A stretch of DNA of 64,000 nucleotides from JARBUG01 sp035628915 (GCA_035628915.1 DASPIW010000048.1:62001-126000); one strand, 5' to 3'; counted from the stretch's first letter, positions 45,152 through 54,215 are shown. Translations and numbers: made by a program. The notes: a model not told the origin generated them from the sequence alone.

Positions 45152-46054
45152 ATGCTTAAGCATCTTCTCGTGCCGCTGGACGGCTCCCGCCTGGCGGAAG
45201 CCGTGCTCGGGGCGGCGGCCTCGCTGGCGCACCAGTCGGGCGCCCGCCTCACACTCCTGCACGTCCTGGAACGGAACGCTCCCGCCCAGGTTCACGGCGA
45301 GCGGCACCTGACGGACCCCACAGAAGCGGAGGCCTACCTGGCCGGCGTTGCCAACGGGCTGCAGAGGCAGGGGCTGACCGTCGCTTGCCATTCGCATGAT
45401 GTGGCTGAAGCCGGCGTAGCCCAGTCGATTACGCGCCACAGCGCGGCGATGGGCGTGGATCTGGTCGTGATGGCCACCCACGGCGAAGGCGACGCCGCCC
45501 AGACGCTGTTCGGCTCCATCGCTCAGCAGGTGATCGGGCTCGGGTCGGTGCCGGTCCTGATCATCCACCCGGACGCGGCGCCGGCGCAGTGCGCCTTCCG
45601 GCGGATCGTCGTCCCGCTCGACCAGTCGGAAGAGCACGAGGCGTCGCTGACCGTCGCCGCAGACCTCGCCCGGTGCCTGGGCGCCTCCGTTCACCTGCTG
45701 ACCGTTGTGCCCCGCAGGGCCGAACTGGGCGGATCCGGCGGCGCCCTGGGGCGCCTCCTGCCCACGGCCATGTCCGCCGTGCTCGACGCCCAGGTGGCGG
45801 AGGCCGGGCGCCGCATCGAGGATCTGGTGTCCGCACTGGAGGCGCAGGGACTGGCCGCCGATGGGCGGGTCGAGCGGGGGGAGACCGTGGCCGCCATTGT
45901 GGCCGATTTGAACTCGCAGTGCTGTGATTTGCTGGTGCTGGGCACCCACGCCCGGCGCGGCTGGACGGCCTTCTGGTCGGGCAGCGTGGCGCCCCGGGTG
46001 CTGGCCCAGTGGCGGCGCCCGACCTTGCTGGTGCGGGCGGCGCCCCGCGGGTGA
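45152..46054 (+). CDS. Tandem UspA-domain universal stress protein
   Basis: 300 residues, two UspA domains (about 1-142 and 148-298). Domain 1 opens MLKHLLVPLDGSRLAEAVL and has VVMATHGEGD; domain 2 opens FRRIVVPLDQSEEHEASLTVAADLA and ends LLVLGTHARRGWTAFWSGSVAPRVL. The G-x-x-G-x(9)-G-(S/T) ATP-binding loop is close to consensus in both. The ATG at 45152 follows GGGAGGT. It likely helps survival under stress as an ATP-binding signalling protein. Its stop overlaps or abuts the next gene. Confidence 0.9.
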   Translation: MLKHLLVPLDGSRLAEAVLGAAASLAHQSGARLTLLHVLERNAPAQVHGERHLTDPTEAEAYLAGVANGLQRQGLTVACHSHDVAEAGVAQSITRHSAAMGVDLVVMATHGEGDAAQTLFGSIAQQVIGLGSVPVLIIHPDAAPAQCAFRRIVVPLDQSEEHEASLTVAADLARCLGASVHLLTVVPRRAELGGSGGALGRLLPTAMSAVLDAQVAEAGRRIEDLVSALEAQGLAADGRVERGETVAAIVADLNSQCCDLLVLGTHARRGWTAFWSGSVAPRVLAQWRRPTLLVRAAPRG

Positions 46055-48267
46055 CCGGCATGGGGATGATGATGCCCATGCCGCCCCGCCGGGGGCGGCC
46101 GGAGAAACCCTATGAGCCGCCGCGCCGGGCCTGGCGGGCGGCCGCCCTGGGGGCGGCGGTGGCAGCCTACGCGCTGCTGAGCTATCTTGCAACCCGGCTC
46201 GACACCCGCCTGGGCGGGTTCGGAGACATGATTGTGACCCTTCTGGCCGGAGGGCTGCTGTTCGCCTTGATCGGGGCGGCGGCGGCCGGCCTGGTGGCGC
46301 TGCTTCGGCGGGCGCCCGCCCTGTGGATCGGTGTCGTGTGTGGTTCGAGCGGGGCCGTTTTCGCGTTACTGTGGCTGATGGGGGCTTCCCGGGCGGCGCT
46401 GCTCGTGGGCAGCCTGCTGCTGGTCGTGCCGGTCGCTCTGCTGTTTGGTGCCGTTGGGTTGGCAGTGGATCTCGGCCTGCGCCGGCGGGGCGTGGCTGTG
46501 TTTGGTCTTGTCGCTCTTGTTCTCGTTGGCGCGGAGGCCTGGTGGCTGACCGGCCCCGGGCCCGCGGCGCCCGCCGCGGCCGCGGGTCGGGCCGAAACGG
46601 CGCCGCCGCCCATCGCGGCGCCGAGCCCCGCCGAGCCCGGGTCATTCGAAGTCCGAACCCTGACCTACGGCAGCGGCGACATCCGCCGGCCCGAGTATGG
46701 GGAGCGTGCGGCGCTGGTGACCGAACTGGTGGATGCCGCACCCCTGCTGCCCATGTGGACAGGCCCGGCGGGGCGCCTGCGCAGCTGGTACTGGGGGTTT
46801 GGGCCGGAAAAGCTGCCGGTTGCCGGCCGCGTCTGGTATCCGGCGGGGGAGGGGCCTTTCCCGCTGGTGCTGATCGTACACGGTGGCCAGGCGATGACGG
46901 AGCCTGCGGAGACCGGCTACGCCTATCTCGGCGAGCTGCTGGCCAGCCGGGGGTACATTGTGGCAGCCATTAGCGACAACTTCCTGGCGCCCTCTCCTTG
47001 GGCCGGGCGGCTGGACGGTGCGGATGCCGCCCGGGCCTGGCTGCTGCTGCAGCATCTTGAAGCGTGGAAACGGTGGAATGCCACCGTGGGCACCCCGTTC
47101 TTCCGCCGGGTGGAGATGAGCTCCATCGCCCTGATTGGGCATTCCCGGGGGGCTGGGGCGGCATATCTGGCCGCCGTTTTCAACGAACTGCCGTACGTGC
47201 CGGAGAACGGCGCCGTGGCCCTGGGCTATCATTTCAAAATCAAGGCTGTGGCCGCTGTCGCTCCGGCCGACCTGCCGTACGCAGAGGCGCCGGAACTGGA
47301 GGGGGTCAGCTTTCTGGCCCTGCAGGGCGCAGTTGATGCGGTTGCAGCGGCGGGGGTCGACTTCTACGGGCGCGTGCGGCCGGCCGAGGCAGGACTGTCG
47401 TTTAAGGCACAGGTAGCGGTGCCCGGGGCGAATCATTCCCAGTTCAGCAGCCTGGGGGGACGGCGGGACTGGCCGGACCTGGCCGGACTGCTCCTGAACA
47501 CCCGGGCGGTCATGGCGCCTGAGCAGCAGCGGCAGATTGCGGGGATCTACCTTTCGGCTTTCCTGGATGTGGCCCTGCGGGAAAACCGCACTTACCTGCC
47601 GCTCCTGCGGGACCCCAGGGCTGGCGCCGCCTGGCACCCTGAGGTCGGGAACTTCATCGCACAGTATGCGGATGGCTCGCTCAAGCTGGTCAGCGATTAC
47701 GGCGAAGACCGCGACCTGCTGACGACCTCCGCCCCGGGCGGTGTGCAGCGGGGCGAGTATCTGGCGGTCTGGCGCGAGCAGCCTGCCGGTCCCGGGGGTG
47801 CCGACCGGGCCGTGTTCCTGGCCTGGGCGCCCGGCAGCGAGCAGGTTCCGGCGTACACCATCGCCCTCCCGGATCATCTCATCCAGGCCTGGGACCTCGG
47901 CAACGGGAAGGCGCTGACCTTCGCGCTGGCTGATGTCCGGTCAGCGGGGGCGAGGCTGCAACCGCTGGATCTGACCGTCGAACTGGTGGCGGCGGACGGC
48001 GCCGCCGTCAGCCTGCCCCTCAGCCGCTGGGCGGCGGTGCCGGTGCCCGGTGCCCGCCGTCTGACCCGGCTGGGCGCCCTGGAGCCGCTGGTCGCAGCTG
48101 GCGGCAGTCCGTCGCCAGTCATGCAGACCTTCACCCTGCCCCTGACGGACTTCGCGGCCGGCACCGGGTTTGACCCGGCCCGGCTGCGGGCGGTGCGTTT
48201 CCGGTTTGACCGGAGCCCCGCCGGTGAGATCCTGCTTGATGATGTGGGTTTCATGCGACAACCGTAA
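46051..48267 (+). CDS. Membrane-anchored alpha/beta hydrolase
   Basis: About 738 residues. The start is either the GTG at 46051, which overlaps the UspA stop (GTGA), or the ATG at 46060; neither has a strong ribosome site. Residues about 30-175 hold four or five membrane helices. Then comes an alpha/beta hydrolase domain: LVLIVHGGQAM (oxyanion strand), IALIGHSRGAGAAYL (nucleophile GHSRG) and a histidine in GANHSQFSS. A beta-rich C-terminal domain of about 200 residues follows (GEILLDDVGF at the end). The hydrolase part resembles PET-hydrolase/chlorophyllase-like dienelactone hydrolases. Substrate unknown; the catalytic domain is predicted outside the membrane. Confidence 0.75.
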   Translation: MTGMGMMMPMPPRRGRPEKPYEPPRRAWRAAALGAAVAAYALLSYLATRLDTRLGGFGDMIVTLLAGGLLFALIGAAAAGLVALLRRAPALWIGVVCGSSGAVFALLWLMGASRAALLVGSLLLVVPVALLFGAVGLAVDLGLRRRGVAVFGLVALVLVGAEAWWLTGPGPAAPAAAAGRAETAPPPIAAPSPAEPGSFEVRTLTYGSGDIRRPEYGERAALVTELVDAAPLLPMWTGPAGRLRSWYWGFGPEKLPVAGRVWYPAGEGPFPLVLIVHGGQAMTEPAETGYAYLGELLASRGYIVAAISDNFLAPSPWAGRLDGADAARAWLLLQHLEAWKRWNATVGTPFFRRVEMSSIALIGHSRGAGAAYLAAVFNELPYVPENGAVALGYHFKIKAVAAVAPADLPYAEAPELEGVSFLALQGAVDAVAAAGVDFYGRVRPAEAGLSFKAQVAVPGANHSQFSSLGGRRDWPDLAGLLLNTRAVMAPEQQRQIAGIYLSAFLDVALRENRTYLPLLRDPRAGAAWHPEVGNFIAQYADGSLKLVSDYGEDRDLLTTSAPGGVQRGEYLAVWREQPAGPGGADRAVFLAWAPGSEQVPAYTIALPDHLIQAWDLGNGKALTFALADVRSAGARLQPLDLTVELVAADGAAVSLPLSRWAAVPVPGARRLTRLGALEPLVAAGGSPSPVMQTFTLPLTDFAAGTGFDPARLRAVRFRFDRSPAGEILLDDVGFMRQP

Positions 48268-48348
48268 AGGATTGGCATGGTTAGAGGAAGATTTGGTGCG
48301 CTGGGCGAAGGAGTCGGTGATCCGATTGCCCCCGAAAGGAGCCGAGCT

Positions 48349-48822
48349 ATGGGCGACATTTTTGACACCATGGTGGAATTCTTCCAGCGGGAAGAGTGGA
48401 CGTACGATCAGATTCCTGACCAGCCGATTCTGCGCCTGGGCATGAGCGGCAAGAGCGGCAAATGGGTCGGCTACGCCCAGGCCAGAGAAGAGCAGGACCA
48501 GTTCGTCTTTTATTCCATCCTCCCTGTGACGGCGCCCGAAGCGAAGCGCCATACCATGGCCGAACTGCTCACCCGCATGAACTACGGGCTGGTCGTCGGC
48601 AACTGGGAAATGGACTACCGGGACGGTGAGATCCGGTACAAGACCAGCATTGATGTGGAAGGGGACCGCCTCTCCACCGCGCTGGTCCGCAACGTGGTAT
48701 TGCTGAACCTGCAGATGATGGACCGCAGTCTCCCCGCCATTATGGGCGTGCTGTATGGCGGCACCAGCATCGACGTTGCCCTGCAGCAGATCGAGAACTA
48801 TCGCAATACGCCGCCCTCCTAG
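48349..48822 (+). CDS. YbjN-domain protein
   Basis: 157 residues from the ATG at 48349, eight bases after AAAGGAG. Pattern of YbjN/type III chaperone-like folds: an N-terminal helix (MVEFFQREEWTYDQIPDQP), a central beta sheet (QFVFYSILPVTAP, RYKTSIDVEG) and a C-terminal helical ending with VALQQIENY. YbjN proteins are regulators or chaperone-like adaptors of unclear partner. No operon partner is evident. Terminator downstream. Confidence 0.75.
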   Translation: MGDIFDTMVEFFQREEWTYDQIPDQPILRLGMSGKSGKWVGYAQAREEQDQFVFYSILPVTAPEAKRHTMAELLTRMNYGLVVGNWEMDYRDGEIRYKTSIDVEGDRLSTALVRNVVLLNLQMMDRSLPAIMGVLYGGTSIDVALQQIENYRNTPPS

Positions 48823-48860
48823 GCTGAGAACGTCACTCTGCAGGATCGATGGGCCAAGCG

Positions 48861-48907
48861 ACACGGATCAAGACGGATGGCTTCCCATCCCTCTTGATCC
48901 GTGTTTC
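48861..48907 (+). terminator. Terminator of the ybjN-like gene
   Basis: ACACGGATCAAG (48861-48872) pairs with CTTGATCCGTGT (48893-48904), with an inner GGATGG/CCATCC stem, followed by TTTC. Confidence 0.8.
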
Positions 48908-48994
48908 AGTTGTTCCCTGTGGCCAAACCGGTTTGATAACGGTTTACCGATGTCAGTTATTCCGAAAACAATTCTAACATTTTTCCAACATCTA

Positions 48995-49023
48995 TTGACT
49001 GAATACACTTTCAGATCTACATT
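48995..49023 (+). promoter_or_regulatory. Sigma-A-type promoter of the riboswitch-subtilase unit
   Basis: TTGACT (48995-49000) and TACATT (49018-49023) are separated by 17 bases. The predicted start is near 49030, about 60 bases upstream of the aptamer. Confidence 0.6.
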
Positions 49024-49091
49024 GACGGTGAATATGAGACTTTTGTCCCGTTAGCATGAGACCACAGTCCTGGGACCCGTCGTCCTGACTT

Positions 49092-49191
49092 CCCAACTGA
49101 TCTGGGCTACCTCCGGCGAAAGCCGGAGGGCGCAAAGCCACGGGCCTACGGCTCCGTTACTGGAGCTACGGCAGCCGGGTTGCCGGTTGGG
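49092..49191 (+). ncRNA. Cyclic-di-GMP-I (GEMM) riboswitch aptamer
   Basis: The core GGCGCAAAGCCACGGGCCTA (49129-49148) matches the GEMM consensus, as does CCGGGTTGCCG at 49174-49184. P1 pairs CCCAAC (49092-49097) with GTTGGG (49186-49191). P2 is CTCCGGC-GAAA-GCCGGAG (49111-49128), with the GNRA tetraloop that docks in P3. P3 is GCTCC/GGAGC (49151-49166). A terminator follows within 30 bases. Confidence 0.92.
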
Positions 49192-49220
49192 GGGCGACAT
49201 CCGCATGAAAATGTGGGTTG

Positions 49221-49250
49221 TACCCCCATCTCTATGGGGGTATTTTGCTG
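49221..49250 (+). terminator. Riboswitch expression platform terminator
   Basis: TACCCCCAT (49221-49229) pairs with ATGGGGGTA (49234-49242), followed by TTTT. The G run at the end of P1 (49189-49194) could pair with CCCCC (49223-49227) as an antiterminator, so ligand binding that holds P1 would favour termination. That switching direction is inferred. Confidence 0.8.
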
Positions 49251-49270
49251 TTCTTAAGGAGGAGTTGCTT

Positions 49271-50794
49271 GTGAAGCGGGGCTGGATGCGCATCTGTGTG
49301 TTTATCGTCGTCGTGCTGCTGTTCGGCAGCCTGGGTGCGGCCACGGGGGCAGGCTCTTCCCGCGACTCAGGCGATGTAGTGATCGATCCGGACCTTCCCG
49401 TTCATCCCTTGCTGCAGTATGGCGCTCAGGTCGAGCCTGAAAAGAAAGTAACCGTCGTGGTGCAGAAGCTCAATAAGGGCGTGTCAAAAAAAGAGCTTGA
49501 GGAAGTCGCCGGTGCTGCCGTCACGGAAGAGTTCCCGTTTATCAAGAGCGTGGTGATGGAGATTCCGCAAAAGGTCGCCCTGAAGCTGGGCGAACACAAG
49601 AAGGTCCTGTCCGTCACCCCCGACGCCAAAGTCCACCACCTTGCCATTGATGCCAGCCAGCTTCGGACAACCTACGGCGCTGCCATCGGTGTTCCGGATA
49701 TCTGGAACGGGAGCCCTGTAGCCGCCACGGGGCGGGGCGTCACCGTCGCTGTGCTGGACTCCGGCATCAACCCGTCGCATCCTGACTTCGGACCGGGTAT
49801 GATCGCCCTCCTGGGCAACGGCAGGGCGACCCGGCTTAACGACGCGAACGGCCACGGCACCCATGTGGCGGGCATCATCACCGGCCGGGATCCGCTGGGC
49901 CGGTACATCGGCATTGCACCGGATGCTACCGTCATCAGCCTGAAAATCGCCGATGACGAAGGCGCCAGCCGTGAAGTGGACCTGATCAGAGGTCTGCAGT
50001 GGGTGTACGCCAACCGCACGAGGTATAACATTCGCGTGGTCAACCTCTCTGTGTCCGGCTCCGTACCCACCAGTTATCTGACCAGCCCCATTTCGGCCGC
50101 TGCCGAGCAGCTCTGGAACGCCGGCGTGGTGGTGGTGGCGGCAGCGGGCAACCGGGGACCCGGCGAAACTACTGCCTGGTATCCGCCGGCAAACGACCCC
50201 TGGATCATTGCCGTGGGTGCCCTTGACCACAACGAAACCGTCGACCCGGCCGACGATACCATCGCTCCCTTCAGCACACGGGGCTACACGCAGAACAACC
50301 AGTACCGGCCCGATATCGTCGCTCCCGGCCGCCGCATCATCTCGACGCTCAGTTCCCCGAACAGCACCCTGGGCGTCATGTTTTCGGACCGGATCGTCGA
50401 CACCAATTACCTTCGCCTCTCCGGCACGTCCATGGCTGCACCTGTAGCCGCAGGCGTGGTGGCCCTCATTCTCGAGCGGTATCCGGGCCTGACCCCGAAT
50501 CAGGTCAAATGGCTGCTCGTCAACACGGCCACATCCTATCCCGACATGCCCGACAGCGCGGGTGTCGTCAGCCCCGCAGCGGCGCTCAGGCGTGCGGCTG
50601 AGGGAGGTGTGCCCAGCGCCAATCAGGGGCTGCAGAGGAGCAGCTTCATCAACGCCTCCACCGGGCAGACGCAATGGGCTCAGTCATACTGGGATCAGTC
50701 ATACTGGGACCAGTCATATTGGGACCAGTCATATTGGGATTCCTCTGCGGGATATGACGCCGAGGCCACCTACGACATGGTTGACTTTGACTGA
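49271..50794 (+). CDS. Secreted subtilisin-family serine protease with C-terminal aromatic repeats
   Basis: 507 residues from the GTG at 49271, after AAGGAGGAG. Signal peptide (about 1-28), an I9-like propeptide (about 55-125, VTVVVQKLNKGVSKKELEEVAG) and the peptidase S8 domain (about 133-440) with D163 (VAVLDSGINPSHP), H195 (GHGTHVAG) and S387 (SGTSMAAP). The C-terminus carries four tandem QSYWD units, then an acidic end. Expression is probably set by the c-di-GMP riboswitch upstream, linking exoprotease output to c-di-GMP, possibly with the sessile/motile switch or sporulation. The next gene, 25 bases on, encodes a c-di-GMP enzyme. Confidence 0.93.
   Translation: MKRGWMRICVFIVVVLLFGSLGAATGAGSSRDSGDVVIDPDLPVHPLLQYGAQVEPEKKVTVVVQKLNKGVSKKELEEVAGAAVTEEFPFIKSVVMEIPQKVALKLGEHKKVLSVTPDAKVHHLAIDASQLRTTYGAAIGVPDIWNGSPVAATGRGVTVAVLDSGINPSHPDFGPGMIALLGNGRATRLNDANGHGTHVAGIITGRDPLGRYIGIAPDATVISLKIADDEGASREVDLIRGLQWVYANRTRYNIRVVNLSVSGSVPTSYLTSPISAAAEQLWNAGVVVVAAAGNRGPGETTAWYPPANDPWIIAVGALDHNETVDPADDTIAPFSTRGYTQNNQYRPDIVAPGRRIISTLSSPNSTLGVMFSDRIVDTNYLRLSGTSMAAPVAAGVVALILERYPGLTPNQVKWLLVNTATSYPDMPDSAGVVSPAAALRRAAEGGVPSANQGLQRSSFINASTGQTQWAQSYWDQSYWDQSYWDQSYWDSSAGYDAEATYDMVDFD
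50681..50740 (+). repeat. Four 15-base tandem repeats encoding QSYWD
   Basis: CAGTCATACTGGGAT at 50681, then units starting at 50696, 50711 and 50726, differing at two third-codon positions (C/T). In frame with the subtilase gene; a likely source of length variation by slippage. Confidence 0.9.
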
Positions 50795-50819
50795 AGCTCC
50801 GCCCGGGAGGTGACTCGCA

Positions 50820-53429
50820 GTGGGCCGATACACAATCGGCGCCCGGGTCTGGGTGGGCATCACCAGCGGCATTGCACTGCTTCTGGCTACTTGGAGCCTC
50901 AGAGACCTTGGCCTTACGCAAAGCGATCTGATCGCATTCGCAGTCTTGTCCATTTGCGGAGGAATCGCCCATGGGTTTCCGATTCGCTCAATCTTCGACG
51001 GTGCGTCGATCCGCCTGACCAACGTGTTTATCGTAGCCGGTGCGGCGGTGCTGCCGGTGGGACTCGTCACCCTTCTACCCATCGCCGCCATTACGCCTGA
51101 CACCATCATCAAGCGACGCAATCCGGGCGCCCTCACGCGCTGGTCGTTCAACGTCTCGCAGACGGTCATCGCTTCCCTTGCCACCAGCATCTTCGTCCGG
51201 TGGGCGTCGGGTGCGGCACAGGACGACCTGCTCTATCTGGGGGCACTGGTGGTGGCAGCATTGCTGTTCAGCGCCGTTCAGGCCCTCATGGTGGGGATCG
51301 TCATCAGCCTCAACTCCCGCATACCGCTCCGCCAGGCCGACACCTTTACCCTCCCTCACTTGCAGGGGAGTGTACTGATGACCATGCTCGGCGCCCTGGT
51401 CGGAGGGCTTTGGGCTGCAAGACCCGTCCTGCTGGTGCTTGTGCTGCCCCTCATTTTGCTGGCCTACTTCCTCAGCAAGACGGCCCACCTGTCGTATCTG
51501 GCACAGGTGGATGCGAAGACGGGGCTGCACAACTACCGCCACTTCGAGCATCACCTTGAGGAGGAGCTGCGGCGCAGCCACCGGCTCGGCCGGCCGCTCT
51601 CCATACTCTTCTTTGACCTGGACTTGCTGCGCAACGTCAACAATACCCACGGTCACTTGGCCGGCGACAAGGTGTTGCTCGCCCTGGGCCGGCTGTTGAC
51701 CCAGACGCTGCGCAAAGGCGACGTGATCGCCCGCTTTGGTGGCGAGGAGTTCGTGGCCCTGCTGCCCGGAACCGATGCCGAAGAAGCGGCCCACGTGGCC
51801 GAGCGGGTGCGCCAGGCCGTAGCCGAGCATCCGTTTGAAATCGAGCCCGGACGGGTCATTCACTGCACGATCAGTGCCGGGGTGGCAGCCTGCCCGGACG
51901 ATGCCACCGATGTGGCCGGGTTGATCAAGCAGGCGGACCTTGCCATGTACCGGGCGAAGCAGACGCGTAACGCCGTCTGCCGGGTGCGCGTGCTGCCGCC
52001 GGTGCCGAGAGTGAACATGCCGCCGGGTCAGATGGCCGAATCCCCTGTAAAGCGCGTGGCCACTCCAATCCGGAGCGCACTGGCCCCGGTCGCCCTCTGG
52101 GTTACCGTGGGGGCTGGACTCGCCGTTGCGCTTGCCAGCCTGCTGCTTGTCTGGCGGGCGAACGCCTGGCTCACCGTGCTGCCCTTCATGGGGCTGGCCG
52201 GTGCCGCCGAATGCATCAGAGAGCGGGTTTTCGAGTCGGGCCACGAAAAGATTACCATGTCCTTCACCATCGCGGTCACCATGGCGGCGGTCACCGTGGT
52301 CCCCGCCGGGGCACCCCTTGCCAGCCTGACGGCCGCCCTCGTGCACGTCTTCTTTGTTCAGCATCAGCGCCAGGTCGAGAAGTCCGTGTTCAACCTGGCG
52401 AACCCGACCCTGGCGGCCGGGGCCGCCGCTCTGACCTTTTCAGCCATCCGCACCACGGCAGGCCCAATCAGTCCGGCCTACATCGCCGCTGCCATTGCGG
52501 CGGTCATCGCCTTCCATGTGGTCAACTTCGGGCTGATTAACGTGATGATCAGCCTGCACACCGGCCGAAGACTGCGCACGCTCATTTCTGATTCCGGCTG
52601 GTACACGCCCACCAAGCTTTTCCTGGGCCTGACCGGCGCCTTTCTCGGCAGCGTGTATGCCGTGCACGGCCCGGTCGGTGTGGTGATGTTTGTCGTTCCG
52701 CTGGTGATTCTCCGGCACTCGGCCGGTCTATACGTCAAACGAACCGAGTCTGCCATCGCTCAACTCAAATCGGCCAAGGAGGAAGTTGAGCAGGCCCACT
52801 TCAAGAAAGAGGAGACCCTGCGCCAACTGATCGAAACCGTGGCCAAAATCGTCGACGCCCGGGACAGTGCCGTCCTTGGACACTCACAACGGGTGGCCAG
52901 GTATTCCGTTGCCATGGCTCAGGAGATGGGACTCACGCCCGGCGAACTGGCCGTGATTCACACGGCCGGTCTGCTCCACGACATGGGCAAAATCGCCGTG
53001 CCGGAGGCGATTCTCAACAAACCCGACCGCCTCACTCCGGAAGAGTACAGACTGGTCAAAGAGCACGCAGCCGTGGGTGAGCGAATCCTGTCGGAAGTGG
53101 CCCCCCTGGGCGATGTGGCCCGGATCGTCGGGGAGCACCACGAGCGCTGGGACGGGACGGGCTATCCCCGCGGACGGGCCGCAGGGGAGATCAGCCTCGG
53201 GGGCAGAATCATGTCCGTCGCCGACACGCTAGATACCATTTTGTCAGACCGCCCGTACGCCCGGGCGAGGGACTTCGACTGGGCCCTGCACGAGATTGAC
53301 CGCTGTGCCGGCACCCAGTTCGATCCTGAGGCGGTCAAGGCCCTCCACAGGCTTGTTGCGGAAAGGGGTCCGGAGTTCTTCGGCCAGCCGACACGACCGG
53401 CTGCAAAGACCGAAGAGCTGGTGTCATAG
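50820..53429 (+). CDS. GGDEF and HD-GYP cyclic-di-GMP protein with two membrane regions
   Basis: 869 residues. Order: six or so membrane helices (about 1-220), GGDEF domain (about 235-390; GGEEF intact near residue 305), a second set of about six helices (about 420-620), a short coiled coil (about 640-680) and an HD-GYP domain (about 680-850; HDMGKIAVPEAILNKP, HHERWDGTGYP). It could both make c-di-GMP and degrade it to GMP. The GTG at 50820 follows GGGAGGTG. It lies 25 bases after the subtilase gene with no terminator, so it is probably under the same c-di-GMP riboswitch. Confidence 0.93.
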   Translation: MGRYTIGARVWVGITSGIALLLATWSLRDLGLTQSDLIAFAVLSICGGIAHGFPIRSIFDGASIRLTNVFIVAGAAVLPVGLVTLLPIAAITPDTIIKRRNPGALTRWSFNVSQTVIASLATSIFVRWASGAAQDDLLYLGALVVAALLFSAVQALMVGIVISLNSRIPLRQADTFTLPHLQGSVLMTMLGALVGGLWAARPVLLVLVLPLILLAYFLSKTAHLSYLAQVDAKTGLHNYRHFEHHLEEELRRSHRLGRPLSILFFDLDLLRNVNNTHGHLAGDKVLLALGRLLTQTLRKGDVIARFGGEEFVALLPGTDAEEAAHVAERVRQAVAEHPFEIEPGRVIHCTISAGVAACPDDATDVAGLIKQADLAMYRAKQTRNAVCRVRVLPPVPRVNMPPGQMAESPVKRVATPIRSALAPVALWVTVGAGLAVALASLLLVWRANAWLTVLPFMGLAGAAECIRERVFESGHEKITMSFTIAVTMAAVTVVPAGAPLASLTAALVHVFFVQHQRQVEKSVFNLANPTLAAGAAALTFSAIRTTAGPISPAYIAAAIAAVIAFHVVNFGLINVMISLHTGRRLRTLISDSGWYTPTKLFLGLTGAFLGSVYAVHGPVGVVMFVVPLVILRHSAGLYVKRTESAIAQLKSAKEEVEQAHFKKEETLRQLIETVAKIVDARDSAVLGHSQRVARYSVAMAQEMGLTPGELAVIHTAGLLHDMGKIAVPEAILNKPDRLTPEEYRLVKEHAAVGERILSEVAPLGDVARIVGEHHERWDGTGYPRGRAAGEISLGGRIMSVADTLDTILSDRPYARARDFDWALHEIDRCAGTQFDPEAVKALHRLVAERGPEFFGQPTRPAAKTEELVS

Positions 53430-53433
53430 AGAG

Positions 53434-53470
53434 GGGAGCGCTGGCTGCTCAATGCCGGCGCTCCCGCTTT
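53434..53470. terminator. Terminator between the HD-GYP gene and the DoxX gene
   Basis: GGGAGCGC (53434-53441) pairs with GCGCTCCC (53458-53465), then GCTTTC. It sits between convergent genes and may serve both. Confidence 0.65.
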
Positions 53471-53476
53471 CACGGG

Positions 53477-54103
53477 CTAGATCTTTTGCTTGCCTGGATG
53501 ATCGGGGTCAGGCAGTTCCCCGGGCCCGTACCGGACGCCCTGGGGTACCTCGTGCTGCGCTCGGCCGGGATGACGCTGCCAGGGTGTGCCAAGGACGGGA
53601 AGCAGGAAGCGGTCCACCCCCCAGTGTCCGGCGACTTTCCAGGCCATAATGATCAGGACAGCGAGGGTAAAGAGCACCGGGTTGGTGCTGGCCGTCCCCG
53701 CCAGCATGAAGTTGAAGTTCATGAAGGCACCAAGAAATGCAACAAGGCCCGTAAAGAAGCCGAGGATCAGGGCTACCCCAATTAACACCTCGCCAACTGC
53801 CACCAACTTGGCAAACCAGGAATAGTGCCCCCCCTGCAGCAGTGTCAGCAGAAAAGTGCGATACCAACCATAGGTGATCACCGGCTTTGCGGGCGGGGCC
53901 GGCAGGGCCACTGCACGTGTCCAGTACCCTTGCAGAGCTGTCCCGCCGTTCATCCAGGCGGGATCGGTCACCTTGTGCAGACCGGCCTGCAGCCACTGCC
54001 AGCCCAGGTAGACCCGAACGAGCAGCCAGATCCAGGCCGAGTCAATGCTGTCGAAGAGAAAGCGAGCAGCAGGCGGATCCTGTACGACCGAACGATCACG
54101 CAT
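53477..54103 (-). CDS. DoxX/TQO-type membrane protein
   Basis: 208 residues with four or five helices. The blocks LLVRVYLGWQWLQAGLHKV (helix 1) and VAVGEVLIGVALILGFFTGLVAFLGAFMNFNFMLAGT match the DoxX family; one subunit of thiosulfate:quinone oxidoreductase and related proteins belongs here. A charged tail ends the protein. The ATG at 54103 follows AAGGAGGTC. Given the sulfur genes elsewhere in the window, a role in sulfur oxidation or detoxification is possible, but DoxX proteins are diverse. Confidence 0.8.
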   Translation of the reverse strand: MRDRSVVQDPPAARFLFDSIDSAWIWLLVRVYLGWQWLQAGLHKVTDPAWMNGGTALQGYWTRAVALPAPPAKPVITYGWYRTFLLTLLQGGHYSWFAKLVAVGEVLIGVALILGFFTGLVAFLGAFMNFNFMLAGTASTNPVLFTLAVLIIMAWKVAGHWGVDRFLLPVLGTPWQRHPGRAQHEVPQGVRYGPGELPDPDHPGKQKI

Positions 54104-54215
54104 GAGAGCGACCTCCTTGTCCGTATGCTCTAGCTATTCCATGCGTGGGCGCGCATAATACACGACTCCTAGCGCGTTGAGGTTGTTGTAAACTCTCTGT
54201 GGTAATCTTAGAGGC

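Larger units (their letters stand above)
48823..49270. other. Long regulatory interval ahead of the subtilase gene
   Basis: The interval has no gene. It holds the ybjN terminator, a consensus-like promoter, a c-di-GMP-I riboswitch aptamer, its terminator and the subtilase ribosome site. Confidence 0.8.
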
